NCBI GenBank assembly: GCA_002690755.1
Contig: NZFT01000077.1
Span: 2,098 to 9,981 of the forward strand
Origin: Phycisphaerae bacterium
GTDB taxonomy: Bacteria; Planctomycetota; Phycisphaerae; Phycisphaerales; SM1A02
Length of the DNA: 7,884 bases
Reading direction: 5' to 3'
The notes beneath the pieces are model-generated. The model had not been told where the DNA came from and searched no databases. It saw only the letters and a program-made list of their open reading frames with translations. Below are positions 1 through 6,325 of this stretch, piece by piece (the stretch's first letter is position 1; each line of letters opens with the position of its first letter). A program made the position numbers and the translations under genes.

Positions 1-1826
1 TCGACGTCGAATGCGAATCGATCCTCGACCCCGAACCGCGACCCCATCACCGACTCGACGAGCGATTCGTCGATCGCGGTCGCGAGTTCGAGGATGGTCG
101 TCTCCCGACCTCGGTTCCGGGCGCCGCGGATGGAGGATGCGATCAGGAATCCTTCGCCACGAACGATGCTCCCCCGTCCGAGCACCACGTTCCGGCGGCC
201 GGGGAGCACGCACTCGTCCCGGGTTCGGTCACGCCGATACGCGACCCGGTCGGGGAAGGCGGCGATCAGGGCTTCCACGATCGCCACGACCTCGGCGGTC
301 GCGCCACCGGCGTTTCCGTGTTCGCGTCCCACCAGTCGCTCCAGCTGGCGCGCGGCGTTGATCGCATCCGACATCGCGCCGGAGTCGATCCCCTGACCGC
401 GACGGTCGCCGCCGAGGATCAACCGAGCGCGTGCGAGGAGATCGCTTCGAGGATCGCCGCCGGCGAGGACGCCCGCGAGCGACGCGGCGGCGGCCCGCGG
501 GGCGACGTCCCGTTCTCCGAGGATCGCGGCACAGGCGGCAGCGAGCCGCCCGCCGCCTCGACGTCCCGCATCGAGCAGGAAGCGGCCCACCCGGGGTGGA
601 ACCGGCAGCGAGGCGATCCGCCGTCCGTCCTCGGTCGTCTCACCGTCGCGCACCGCCCCGATCGACTCCAGCACCGCATCGGCGTGCGTCGCCGCGAGCG
701 GATCGGGTGGGTCCAGCCATGGGAAGGCGTCCGGACCAAAGCCCGCGACGCGAAGGCGGAGGAACGGCCCGGCGAGATCCTCCCGTCGGATCGCCGGCGC
801 TTCGTGCGGATCACGCCGGAGAAACTCGGACTCCGTGTAGAGGCGGCGACATCGACCCGGTCGCACGCGACCCGCCCGACCCGCCCGCTGGACCGCCGAC
901 GCCCGCGACACCGGCTCGGTGACGAGTCGATCCAGGTCACGTTCCCGATCGAACCGCGCGATCCGCGCGATTCCCGAGTCGATCACCGTGGTCACCCGGG
1001 GGATCGTGATCGAGGTCTCCGCGATGTTCGTCGCGACCACGACCTTCCGTCGGCCGCGGCCGGAGACCGCCGCATCCTGTGCGGCCGCGGGCAGTCCGCC
1101 GTGAAGCGGAAGCACCTCGCATCCCACGGCGAATCGACGACACGCGGCGATGGTGCGATCGATCTCGAAACGCCCGGGCATGAACACCAGCAGATCGCCC
1201 TCGTCCGAAGGATCGAGGAGCGTCTCTCGAACCGCTTCCGCCGCGAGATCCCACACCGGATCGGCCGACGGGGCGCGACGATGGTCGACCTCGACGGGAT
1301 GGATCCGACTCTCGATCGTGAAGACCTCGGCATTGAGCGCCTCCCCGACGCTTGCGGCATCGAGCGTCGCGCTGGAGACGAGCACCCGGGCCCGACGCTC
1401 CCGCAGGATCCCGAAAAGCAGATCCGCATCGATCGATCGCTCGTGAAACTCGTCGAGCATCACGAGATCGTCGGGGCCGGGGCCGTGGTCCCCGAGCATC
1501 CGACGAAGCAGCAGACCTTCGGTGAGGTAGCAGAGCCGGGTACGCCCGCCTTCACGTCGCTCGGTTCGAGTCGCGAATCCGACCTCTTCACCCAGTTCGA
1601 CGTTCCGAATCGACGCGACCCGTCGAGCGAGCATCCGCGCGGCAAGCCGGCGAGGCTGGGTCACGAAGATCCTTCCCGGAAGCCGGTCGAGCAGGGCGGA
1701 GGGCAGCGCGGTGCTCTTTCCCGTTCCCGGCGGCGCCACCACCACCGCACGACCACCCGCGGCGACCACCGAGGCGATACCGGGTGCGGCATCGACCGCG
1801 GGCAGCGGCTCCTCTGGATTCGTCAT
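1..1826 (-). CDS. hrpB: HrpB-type ATP-dependent DExH-box RNA helicase, C-terminal part beyond the left edge
   Basis: Open from ATG at 1826 to the window edge with no stop, giving 608 residues. Motifs in order: Walker A PPGTGKST (32-39), TQPRRLAA (motif Ia, 56-63), DEFHERS (motif II, 125-131), SSATLDA (motif III, 151-157), TNIAETSITIP (motif V, 266-276) and QRAGRAGR (motif VI, 313-320). DEFHERS rather than DEAH, with these spacings, is characteristic of HrpB in the DEAH/RHA superfamily 2 helicases. Residues after about 320 fit the helicase-associated and HrpB-specific regions. Family members are usually about 800-840 residues, so roughly a quarter lies outside the window. The protein should hydrolyse ATP to remodel RNA in the cytoplasm; its physiological substrate is poorly known even in model bacteria. 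The start overlaps the stop of the preceding gene by 4 bases (ATGA), and no Shine-Dalgarno sequence is obvious, so translation is probably coupled. HrpA is the main alternative, but it is much longer and carries different motif II surroundings. Confidence 0.93.
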   Translation of the reverse strand, partial: MTNPEEPLPAVDAAPGIASVVAAGGRAVVVAPPGTGKSTALPSALLDRLPGRIFVTQPRRLAARMLARRVASIRNVELGEEVGFATRTERREGGRTRLCYLTEGLLLRRMLGDHGPGPDDLVMLDEFHERSIDADLLFGILRERRARVLVSSATLDAASVGEALNAEVFTIESRIHPVEVDHRRAPSADPVWDLAAEAVRETLLDPSDEGDLLVFMPGRFEIDRTIAACRRFAVGCEVLPLHGGLPAAAQDAAVSGRGRRKVVVATNIAETSITIPRVTTVIDSGIARIARFDRERDLDRLVTEPVSRASAVQRAGRAGRVRPGRCRRLYTESEFLRRDPHEAPAIRREDLAGPFLRLRVAGFGPDAFPWLDPPDPLAATHADAVLESIGAVRDGETTEDGRRIASLPVPPRVGRFLLDAGRRGGGRLAAACAAILGERDVAPRAAAASLAGVLAGGDPRSDLLARARLILGGDRRGQGIDSGAMSDAINAARQLERLVGREHGNAGGATAEVVAIVEALIAAFPDRVAYRRDRTRDECVLPGRRNVVLGRGSIVRGEGFLIASSIRGARNRGRETTILELATAIDESLVESVMGSRFGVEDRFAFDV

Positions 1827-2560
1827 GCCCCGGGCGGCTTCGCGAGGTGGCCCCGGAGATCATCGAGGAAGCGGATGATCTGGCCCTGTTCCCTCGGCGT
1901 GCTCGCGACTTCGATGTCGCTCTGCCAGAAACCCATGAACCGCTCCGCATCGCGGCCGTCGAAACCGGGCATCCGTCGGGGATCCCGTTCCCGCGTCAGG
2001 TCGCGGCGGGCGTCGGCGCGAATCTCGTCGGCCCGCGCCGCGTCATCCTTGCCCGAATCCCGGCCCATCATCTCCTCCGCGGCCCGCTGCCAACCCGCCA
2101 TCCACTCGTCGAGATAGGCCCCGCGGTCCTCCGTGGCCACCGCGAAGTAGCCTTCGGCACCGTCGAGCAGCACGTCCTTCGCGAGGGTGCGTGCGTTCTG
2201 ACGCATCTGTTCGCGGGTCGGACCGGTCAGGCCTGCGAGGAACGCCGCCATGGATGCCGACTCCTCCTGGGCCATGCCCTGGAACCGGACGGCGAACTCA
2301 CCCAGATACCGCATCCGCTCCTCGACGCTCATGGCGTTGAAGTCGTCGAGCGCGAGGTAGCCGAGGACGTCGTCCACCGGGGAGTCGAAGATGCTCGGCG
2401 GCGGTCGCCACTGGGCGTTCCACCACATTCCGACCGCGATCAGGAGAATCACCGCAAGCAGCCCGCCACCGGTGGTGATCGCAAGGCTGCGTTCCCGCCC
2501 GTCGACGAATTCGAGGAAACGGTCGTGGAGATCGTCGATGGCACTGGTGATCGCGTTCAC
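1823..2560 (-). CDS. Single-pass membrane protein of unknown function (245 aa)
   Basis: I do not recognise the family. The start is GTG at 2560, with GGAGG seven bases upstream (2568-2572). It overlaps the prepilin stop as GTGA. Residues 1-24 are polar and charged, residues 26-47 form one clear transmembrane helix (rich in L, I, V, G and ending MWW), and residues 52-245 form a soluble, charged, probably all-helical region without cysteines or recognisable catalytic motifs. There is no cleavable signal peptide pattern, so it looks like a signal-anchored protein. Flanking charges are mixed, so topology is uncertain. It sits between a prepilin-like gene and hrpB, with 4-base overlaps on both sides, so it is surely co-expressed with them. 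A role with the prepilin-like protein in the envelope is possible but only a guess from context. Confidence 0.85.
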   Translation of the reverse strand: MNAITSAIDDLHDRFLEFVDGRERSLAITTGGGLLAVILLIAVGMWWNAQWRPPPSIFDSPVDDVLGYLALDDFNAMSVEERMRYLGEFAVRFQGMAQEESASMAAFLAGLTGPTREQMRQNARTLAKDVLLDGAEGYFAVATEDRGAYLDEWMAGWQRAAEEMMGRDSGKDDAARADEIRADARRDLTRERDPRRMPGFDGRDAERFMGFWQSDIEVASTPREQGQIIRFLDDLRGHLAKPPGA

Positions 2561-3252
2561 CCGTCGTCCTCCATCTCGGCGAAGGTCTCGCGCATCTGCG
2601 CGACGCTGCCGTCGTTGAACAGTGCATTGCGAGGAACCAGATCGCCGACGGGATGCCGGTCCTGACTGTCCATCAGAATCGGCAGACGGCGACCCGCTTC
2701 ATGATCGAAGATCCCCATCAACTCCCGGGATTCGAGGTCTCGGCGGATCCGCTCCAGCTGGGCCGGATCCCACTGACCACTCTCGAGATACGGAATCAGG
2801 GCCTGCCCGACCGCGATCTGGACCTGCGGTGCGTACCGCAGCAGACCGGGGACGTAGAGGTAGCTCGTCCCGGTGGAAGTGCTCTCCGGATCCGCGTCCG
2901 CGCCGCAGACCCAGCAGGTGCAGTCGCGATCGATGTATCCCTCGAGCACCTCGGGCAGTCCGCCCTCGGTCTCGCCTTCACCCACCACCGCGGGGAGCGG
3001 CTCACACGCCGGAATCCGATCACCCATGTTCGCGCGATACGCGGTGAGGGCCAGTCCCAGTTCCCGGAGCGTGGTCCGACACTCCGTGGATCTGGCCTCC
3101 TCCCGCATGACCCGGAGGGTCGGGATGGTGATTCCAACCAGCAGCGTGATGATTCCGAGCACCACCAGGGTCTCCACGAGCGTGAAGCCCGGTCGAAGAC
3201 CACGGGGTCCGGATGCGGCAAGTCTTTTGCGATCGGCGAAGAACGGAAGCAT
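2557..3252 (-). CDS. Prepilin-like (type II secretion / type IV pseudopilin) protein with N-terminal methylation motif
   Basis: 231 residues from ATG at 3252, with an AAAGGTGG ribosome binding site just upstream (3256-3263). A basic leader (1-21) is followed by the prepilin peptidase site G22/F23-T-L-V-E27, where E27 is the conserved mature Glu5, and by a hydrophobic helix (about 23-46). The protein should be cut and N-methylated by a PilD-type peptidase and assemble into, or sit in, the inner membrane with its globular part outside. The helix continues as an amphipathic spine to about residue 75. The globular part has a C-x-C-x-x-C cluster (C111, C113, C116) followed by ADAD and SYLYVPG, then H200...N-DG (214-215) near the end. 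That tail resembles the H-x-DG endings common in planctomycete and lentisphaeral prepilin-like proteins. No secretion or pilus genes lie nearby, which is normal for these scattered single genes. The exact substrate or filament is unknown. Confidence 0.9.
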   Translation of the reverse strand: MLPFFADRKRLAASGPRGLRPGFTLVETLVVLGIITLLVGITIPTLRVMREEARSTECRTTLRELGLALTAYRANMGDRIPACEPLPAVVGEGETEGGLPEVLEGYIDRDCTCWVCGADADPESTSTGTSYLYVPGLLRYAPQVQIAVGQALIPYLESGQWDPAQLERIRRDLESRELMGIFDHEAGRRLPILMDSQDRHPVGDLVPRNALFNDGSVAQMRETFAEMEDDG

Positions 3253-3255
3253 CGG

Positions 3256-3263
3256 CCACCTTT
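3256..3263 (-). promoter_or_regulatory. Ribosome binding site of the prepilin-like gene
   Basis: On the minus strand AAAGGTGG ends 3 bases before ATG at 3252. It fixes the start of the first gene in the prepilin operon. The GFTLVE motif then begins after a 21-residue leader, which is a normal length. Confidence 0.6.
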
Positions 3264-3281
3264 CGGATGCTGACGATGTCG

Positions 3282-3311
3282 AGGATACCGGCCCTCGACC
3301 CGCGGGTTCCA
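3282..3311 (-). promoter_or_regulatory. Candidate promoter of the prepilin-X-hrpB operon
   Basis: Minus strand: TGGAAC (3311-3306), an 18-base spacer, then TATCCT (3287-3282), a fair -10 box. The bases around it, CGGTATCCTCGAC, closely resemble the CGGTAGCATCGAC found before the UbiA-like gene, which supports a shared -10 type. Transcription would start near 3275, leaving a leader of about 23 bases that contains the ribosome binding site. The -35 match is weak, and this is pattern evidence only. Confidence 0.4.
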
Positions 3312-3376
3312 GCGGTAATCCACTGAGATGCTTCGCCTCGCCCCGATCCTTGGATTCGAACGCTCACCCCGCGGCA

Positions 3377-3395
3377 GGGCCCCGAAGCGGGCTCC
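3377..3395 (-). terminator. Weak hairpin just after ftsY, possible terminator
   Basis: Eleven bases after the ftsY stop, the minus strand reads GGAGCCC, a six-base loop GCTTCG, then GGGCCC. This forms a six-pair GC stem with one bulged A. There is no run of U after it, so it is not a classic intrinsic terminator. It may end or slow transcription between the ribH-nusB-ftsY operon and the prepilin operon, but its position is the main support. Confidence 0.28.
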
Positions 3396-3406
3396 AGGCC
3401 TTGAAA

Positions 3407-4354
3407 TCAGCGTTTTGCCGCGGATTCGGCCGTGGACTCGAACATCGCGTCGATGAAGCCGTTCGCGTCGAAGGGCTGTACGTCCTCGACCCGCTCCCCG
3501 ACCCCCACCAGCTTGACCGGGACCTCGAGCGTATCGCGAATCGCGACCACGATGCCGCCCCGGGCCGTTCCGTCCAGCTTCGCGAGGAAGATGCCCGTCA
3601 CCCCGACGGCCTCCCCGAAGACCGCGGCCTGCTGAAGCCCATTCTGCCCGCTCGTCGCATCCAGCACGAGCAGGACCTCGTGGGGTGCACCGGGGATCTT
3701 GCGTTCGATCACCTCCCGGATCTTCACGAGTTGCCGCATCAGATTCGCCTCGACGTGGAGGCGTCCCGCGGTGTCGACGAGCAGGACGTCGGCCTTTCGA
3801 GCGAGTGCGGCATCGACGGCGTCGAACACCACCGCCGCCGGGTCCGCGCCCGCGGTCCCGCGGACGAGATCGACCCCGAGTCGGTCGGCCCAGGTCGCCA
3901 GCTGCTCCACCGCGCCGGCGCGAAAGGTGTCCGCGGCGGCAAGCACCACGCTTCGTCCCTCCTGGCGGAGGGTGTGTGCGATCTTCGCCACGCTGGTGGT
4001 CTTCCCCACGCCGTTCACGCCCACCACCAGGACCACGGTCGGACCGGGTTCCGCGACCGCGATGTCGATCGGCGCATCGTCCCACCGACGCTTGAGGCGA
4101 TCCTTCAGGAATTCGATCGCGTCCTCGCCGCGTTCCAGTTCACCGGATCGGACCGCGGTTCGGAGTTCGCCGACGATCTCCGTGGCCGCCCGGACCCCGA
4201 CGTCGGCACCGATGAGCGCCGCCTCGATCTCGTCGATCACGTCGTCGTCGAGGCGGCGACCCGCAAGCAGCGAGCGAAGGCCGCCGCCGAGGACCGTCGC
4301 GGTCCTCGCGAGCCCCTGCCGGACCGCGTCGATCGTCTTCCGGAAGAACTTCAC
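3407..4354 (-). CDS. ftsY: Signal recognition particle receptor FtsY (SRP GTPase)
   Basis: FtsY is the membrane-associated GTPase that docks SRP-ribosome complexes at the Sec translocon, pairing with Ffh. The 315-residue protein has a short basic amphipathic head (MKFFRKTIDAVRQGL), the N domain with ALIGADVG (46-53), then the G domain: G1 GVNGVGKTT (112-120), G2 DTFRAGAVEQL (142-152), G3 DTAGR (194-198), DATSGQNG (232-239), G4 AKLDGTARGG (258-267), and a closing GVGERVEDVQPFD typical of FtsY rather than Ffh. There is no acidic A domain and no Met-rich M domain, so this is the short FtsY form. G4 has Ala where TKLD is usual; the specificity Asp261 is kept. The start is GTG at 4354, overlapping the nusB stop as GTGA, with GGGAGGAG five bases upstream. 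It is the last gene of the ribH-nusB-ftsY operon. Confidence 0.97.
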   Translation of the reverse strand: MKFFRKTIDAVRQGLARTATVLGGGLRSLLAGRRLDDDVIDEIEAALIGADVGVRAATEIVGELRTAVRSGELERGEDAIEFLKDRLKRRWDDAPIDIAVAEPGPTVVLVVGVNGVGKTTSVAKIAHTLRQEGRSVVLAAADTFRAGAVEQLATWADRLGVDLVRGTAGADPAAVVFDAVDAALARKADVLLVDTAGRLHVEANLMRQLVKIREVIERKIPGAPHEVLLVLDATSGQNGLQQAAVFGEAVGVTGIFLAKLDGTARGGIVVAIRDTLEVPVKLVGVGERVEDVQPFDANGFIDAMFESTAESAAKR

Positions 4355-4755
4355 GGCGTCTCCTCCCGCATCACCTTGTCGAGCAGCGCATTCACGAAGC
4401 CCGGCGACTTCTCACCACCGAACTCCTTCGCGAGCTCCACCGCTTCGTTGATCGCGGCGCGAGGAGGCGTGCCACCTCGGCGGATCTCATAGAAGGCGAG
4501 GCGGAGCAGGTTGCGATCGACCATCGGCTGGCGGTTGATCGGCCAGTCGGGCGACAGCCCCAGGATGATCTCGTCGCTCTCGTCCCGGAACTCCCACGCG
4601 AGCGTGGCGAGTGCGAAACCCTTCTCCCGCGCGGCCTCCGAAACGCCCGAGCCGTCGAGCGTCTCTCGAACCGCGTCGAGATCGTCCAGGCCGCTCGCGT
4701 CGAACTGATACATCGCCTGAAGGGCGCACCGACGGGCTTCACGATCGTATTTCAT
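4351..4755 (-). CDS. nusB: Transcription antitermination factor NusB
   Basis: 134 residues, the full length of the family. NusB is an all-helical RNA-binding protein that joins NusE (ribosomal protein S10) on boxA of rRNA leaders, helping RNA polymerase read through terminators. Visible family features are the N-terminal REARRCALQAMYQFDASG (5-22), the central PINRQPMVDRNLLRLAFYEI and the C-terminal AAINEAVELAKEFGGEKSPGF, leading into VNALLDKV. The start ATG at 4755 overlaps the ribH stop (ATGA) and has a strong Shine-Dalgarno run, GGGAGGAGG, at 4759-4767 inside the ribH 3' end. It ends by a GTGA overlap with ftsY. ribH-nusB is a very common pair across bacteria, which strengthens both calls. 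Confidence 0.96.
   Translation of the reverse strand: MKYDREARRCALQAMYQFDASGLDDLDAVRETLDGSGVSEAAREKGFALATLAWEFRDESDEIILGLSPDWPINRQPMVDRNLLRLAFYEIRRGGTPPRAAINEAVELAKEFGGEKSPGFVNALLDKVMREETP
4360..4367 (-). promoter_or_regulatory. Ribosome binding site that fixes the GTG start of ftsY
   Basis: GGGAGGAG on the minus strand ends five bases before GTG at 4354, within the last codons of nusB. It supports the GTG start and the short FtsY form. Confidence 0.65.
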
Positions 4756-5234
4756 GCGCCTCCTCCCGATCGAATCGAACCCGCGGTTCGAACCGCGGCG
4801 ATGGCGGCGCGCATCGACTCGGTGCCCTTGTCGCCCCGATCACCACCCGCTCGGGCCCGGGCCTGATCGAGGTCGTTGCAGGTGATCACCCCGAAGGCCG
4901 CGGGGCGACCATGACGGGCCGAAGACGCGGCGAGTTCGTGCGCGACCGCTCCGTTGATCCACGCGTCGTGGCTGGTCTCCCCGCGGATCACGCACCCGAG
5001 ACAGACCACCGCGTCGAATCGGCCGGTCTCCAGCGCGACCGAGGCGAGTCCGGCGAGTTCGAAGGCGCCGGGACTGTCGAAGACCTCGAGCATCGCGGGA
5101 TCCCCGCCGGCGGCCGCGAAGGCCGCTCGAGCCCCCTTCTCCAGCGCGTCGGTGATCTCGGTGTGATAGCGACTCACGAGGACCGCGATCCGGAGACCGG
5201 CGGCGTCAACGCTGATGGTGTCGGAACGGGTCAT
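4752..5234 (-). CDS. ribH: 6,7-dimethyl-8-ribityllumazine synthase (riboflavin synthase beta chain)
   Basis: RibH condenses 5-amino-6-(D-ribitylamino)uracil with 3,4-dihydroxy-2-butanone 4-phosphate to form dimethylribityllumazine, the last step before riboflavin synthase. The 160-residue protein shows IAVLVSRYHTEITDALEKGA (16-35), SPGAFELAG (54-62), GCVIRGETSHD (80-90) with the catalytic His89, and C-terminal GDKGTES. Here the usual SHFDY after the catalytic region reads SHDAW, a variation on the family pattern. I chose ATG at 5234: it gives the normal family length, about 15 residues before the first strand, and has AGGA nine bases upstream. The frame stays open to an ATG at 5324, which would add 30 residues across the palindrome and intergenic region; that is less likely. 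It is the first gene of the ribH-nusB-ftsY operon. Confidence 0.95.
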   Translation of the reverse strand: MTRSDTISVDAAGLRIAVLVSRYHTEITDALEKGARAAFAAAGGDPAMLEVFDSPGAFELAGLASVALETGRFDAVVCLGCVIRGETSHDAWINGAVAHELAASSARHGRPAAFGVITCNDLDQARARAGGDRGDKGTESMRAAIAAVRTAGSIRSGGGA

Positions 5235-5262
5235 CGAGACGATTCCTGGGATCACGGTGCAA

Positions 5263-5291
5263 GAGCGGCCGGAAATCGCTTCCGGACGCTC
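5263..5291. promoter_or_regulatory. 29-base imperfect palindrome in the divergent ribH/UbiA-like intergenic region
   Basis: Arms GAGCGGCCGGAA (5263-5274) and TTCCGGACGCTC (5280-5291) are reverse complements at 11 of 12 positions, around a 5-base centre ATCGC. The palindrome lies 28 bases before the ribH ATG and ends 14 bases before the promoter-like block of the UbiA-like gene. A possible minus-strand -10 box for ribH, TACGAT (5298-5293), touches its edge. It could be an operator for a dimeric regulator acting on one or both genes, or an RNA hairpin in a ribH leader. If ribH instead starts at 5324, it would be coding sequence. I cannot name a regulator. Confidence 0.55.
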
Positions 5292-5305
5292 CATCGTACG
5301 TGAAC

Positions 5306-5325
5306 CCGCCTCGATCGGTAGCATC
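5306..5325 (+). promoter_or_regulatory. Promoter-like block, copy 1, probably for a leaderless transcript
   Basis: CCGCC, two variable bases, then GATCGGTAGCATC. TAGCAT (5319-5324) fits a TANNNT -10 box. Eight bases separate it from ATG at 5333, so transcription would begin at or within a base or two of the start codon. No Shine-Dalgarno sequence is present and no good -35 box is seen. The same block recurs at 6326-6345 before the next gene. Confidence 0.5.
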
Positions 5326-5332
5326 GACCGCG

Positions 5333-6307
5333 ATGCCGAGGCTTGCCGCGAAGCTCCTGACCGCCTTCCAGCTCACGAGGCTCTCCCTGGTCTTCGGCGC
5401 GATCGCCGACGTCTGGTTCGTGGTGCTCTACACGCGGGCGGATCCTCGATACGCCCTGCTTCCGGTCAACGACATCCCTCTCGTCGTCGCGCTCGTGGTG
5501 GCCGCGGTGCTTTCGATCGGGCTGTTCGCCTTCGCCACCACGCTGAACGACCTCCTCGACGTCCGCCACGACACCGCCTTCAGTCCGGATCGCCCGCTCC
5601 CCGCCGGACGGATCAGAGCCGGCCAGGCCGTGGTCATCGCCATCGGCGCCCTGCTCGCCGCCATCGCGGCGGCCATTCCATTCGGAACCGGCGGCCTCGT
5701 CCTCGCGGTCATCGCCGCCACCGCTGCCCTCTTCTACAACGCGGCGGGCAAGCACCTTCCCGCGGTCGGCGTGATCGTCGCGGGCCTGGTCCATGTCGCC
5801 CACATGCTCGTGCCGAACCATGAGCTCGCCTTTCTTCTACCGGTCTGGCTGGTGTTCTCCCACGTCCTCGCCATTTCGATCCTCGGCCACATCCTCGAAG
5901 GCAAGCGACCCCGCCTGACGCCCCTCGGGGGGCTCGGAATCGTTCTGGGATGGATCTTCTGGTCCGTCGTCCTGTTCGCCATCGCGATGAATCGGGACCC
6001 CGACGGAGGCGTGCTTCCCGATGGTCGAACCGCCACCGTGGTGATCTGGCCGATACTCGCGATGGTGGGATTCGCCGCCGTCGCGTGGCGGAAGGTCGGG
6101 CCCGTCCGCGGCACGCTCGCAGCGGAGAAACTCCGCCGGTACGGCGCGATGTGGCACGGCGTCTACGGTGTCGCGTGGTTCGCCGGATTCGGCATGTGGC
6201 AGGCCACGGTGATCATGGCGGTCTTCACGTTCGTGGGAATCGCGATCATGACCCTCCTCAAGGAGTTCACGGCCACGGAACCCGGCATGATCGGCTACCG
6301 CGTCTGA
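5333..6307 (+). CDS. UbiA-superfamily membrane prenyltransferase with a degenerate second metal motif
   Basis: 324 residues with about nine membrane helices (near 12-33, 48-71, 97-117, 119-136, 142-160, 164-186, 199-219, 235-252, 279-309). UbiA enzymes attach a polyprenyl chain to an acceptor inside the membrane, using Mg2+ held by two Asp-rich loops. The first loop is intact: NDLLDVRHD (72-80), followed by DRPLPAGRI (86-94). The second, expected just after helix six, reads LGHILEGKRPRLT (184-196) with no Asp: His186 and Glu189 stand near where Asp is usual. Acceptor and product cannot be read from the sequence; quinone, lipid or haem-related substrates are all possible in the superfamily. 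I chose ATG at 5333 because TAGCAT lies eight bases before it; a GTG at 5300 in the same frame would add 11 residues through that element. It is divergent from ribH and probably transcribed on its own. Confidence 0.82.
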   Translation: MPRLAAKLLTAFQLTRLSLVFGAIADVWFVVLYTRADPRYALLPVNDIPLVVALVVAAVLSIGLFAFATTLNDLLDVRHDTAFSPDRPLPAGRIRAGQAVVIAIGALLAAIAAAIPFGTGGLVLAVIAATAALFYNAAGKHLPAVGVIVAGLVHVAHMLVPNHELAFLLPVWLVFSHVLAISILGHILEGKRPRLTPLGGLGIVLGWIFWSVVLFAIAMNRDPDGGVLPDGRTATVVIWPILAMVGFAAVAWRKVGPVRGTLAAEKLRRYGAMWHGVYGVAWFAGFGMWQATVIMAVFTFVGIAIMTLLKEFTATEPGMIGYRV

Positions 6308-6325
6308 TGCGGATCGAGCCGGATG

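Noticed and set aside
318..2117. A 599-codon open frame on the plus strand
   Set aside because: It lies antisense to hrpB and the unknown membrane protein and is dominated by Arg, Pro, Gly and His with no domain. The opposite strand encodes a helicase with every expected motif. Long antisense frames are normal in GC-rich DNA.
3335..3400. GTTCGAATCC on the minus strand, like the T loop of a tRNA
   Set aside because: The flanking bases GAGCG and CCAAG do not pair as a T stem, and no acceptor stem or anticodon arm can be drawn around it.
2873..4492. A 539-codon open frame on the plus strand
   Set aside because: It is antisense to ftsY, nusB and part of the prepilin gene, all of which have clear family motifs. 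Its translation is low-complexity Arg, Asp, Gly and His with no recognisable fold.
5235..5324. A longer ribH starting at ATG 5324 (190 residues)
   Set aside because: The extra 30 residues do not resemble the family, would cover the palindrome and divergent promoter region, and the 5234 start has a ribosome binding site and normal length. It is not fully excluded, since the frame is open.
5215..5332. Possible FMN riboswitch before ribH
   Set aside because: The gap is only 98 bases and lacks the conserved RFN-element sequences; it shows just one simple palindrome.
5252..5821. A 189-codon minus-strand frame opposite the UbiA-like gene
   Set aside because: Its translation is extremely charged (Glu, Arg, Gly, His), and it overlaps the intact NDxxDxxxD motif coding on the plus strand and the intergenic control region.
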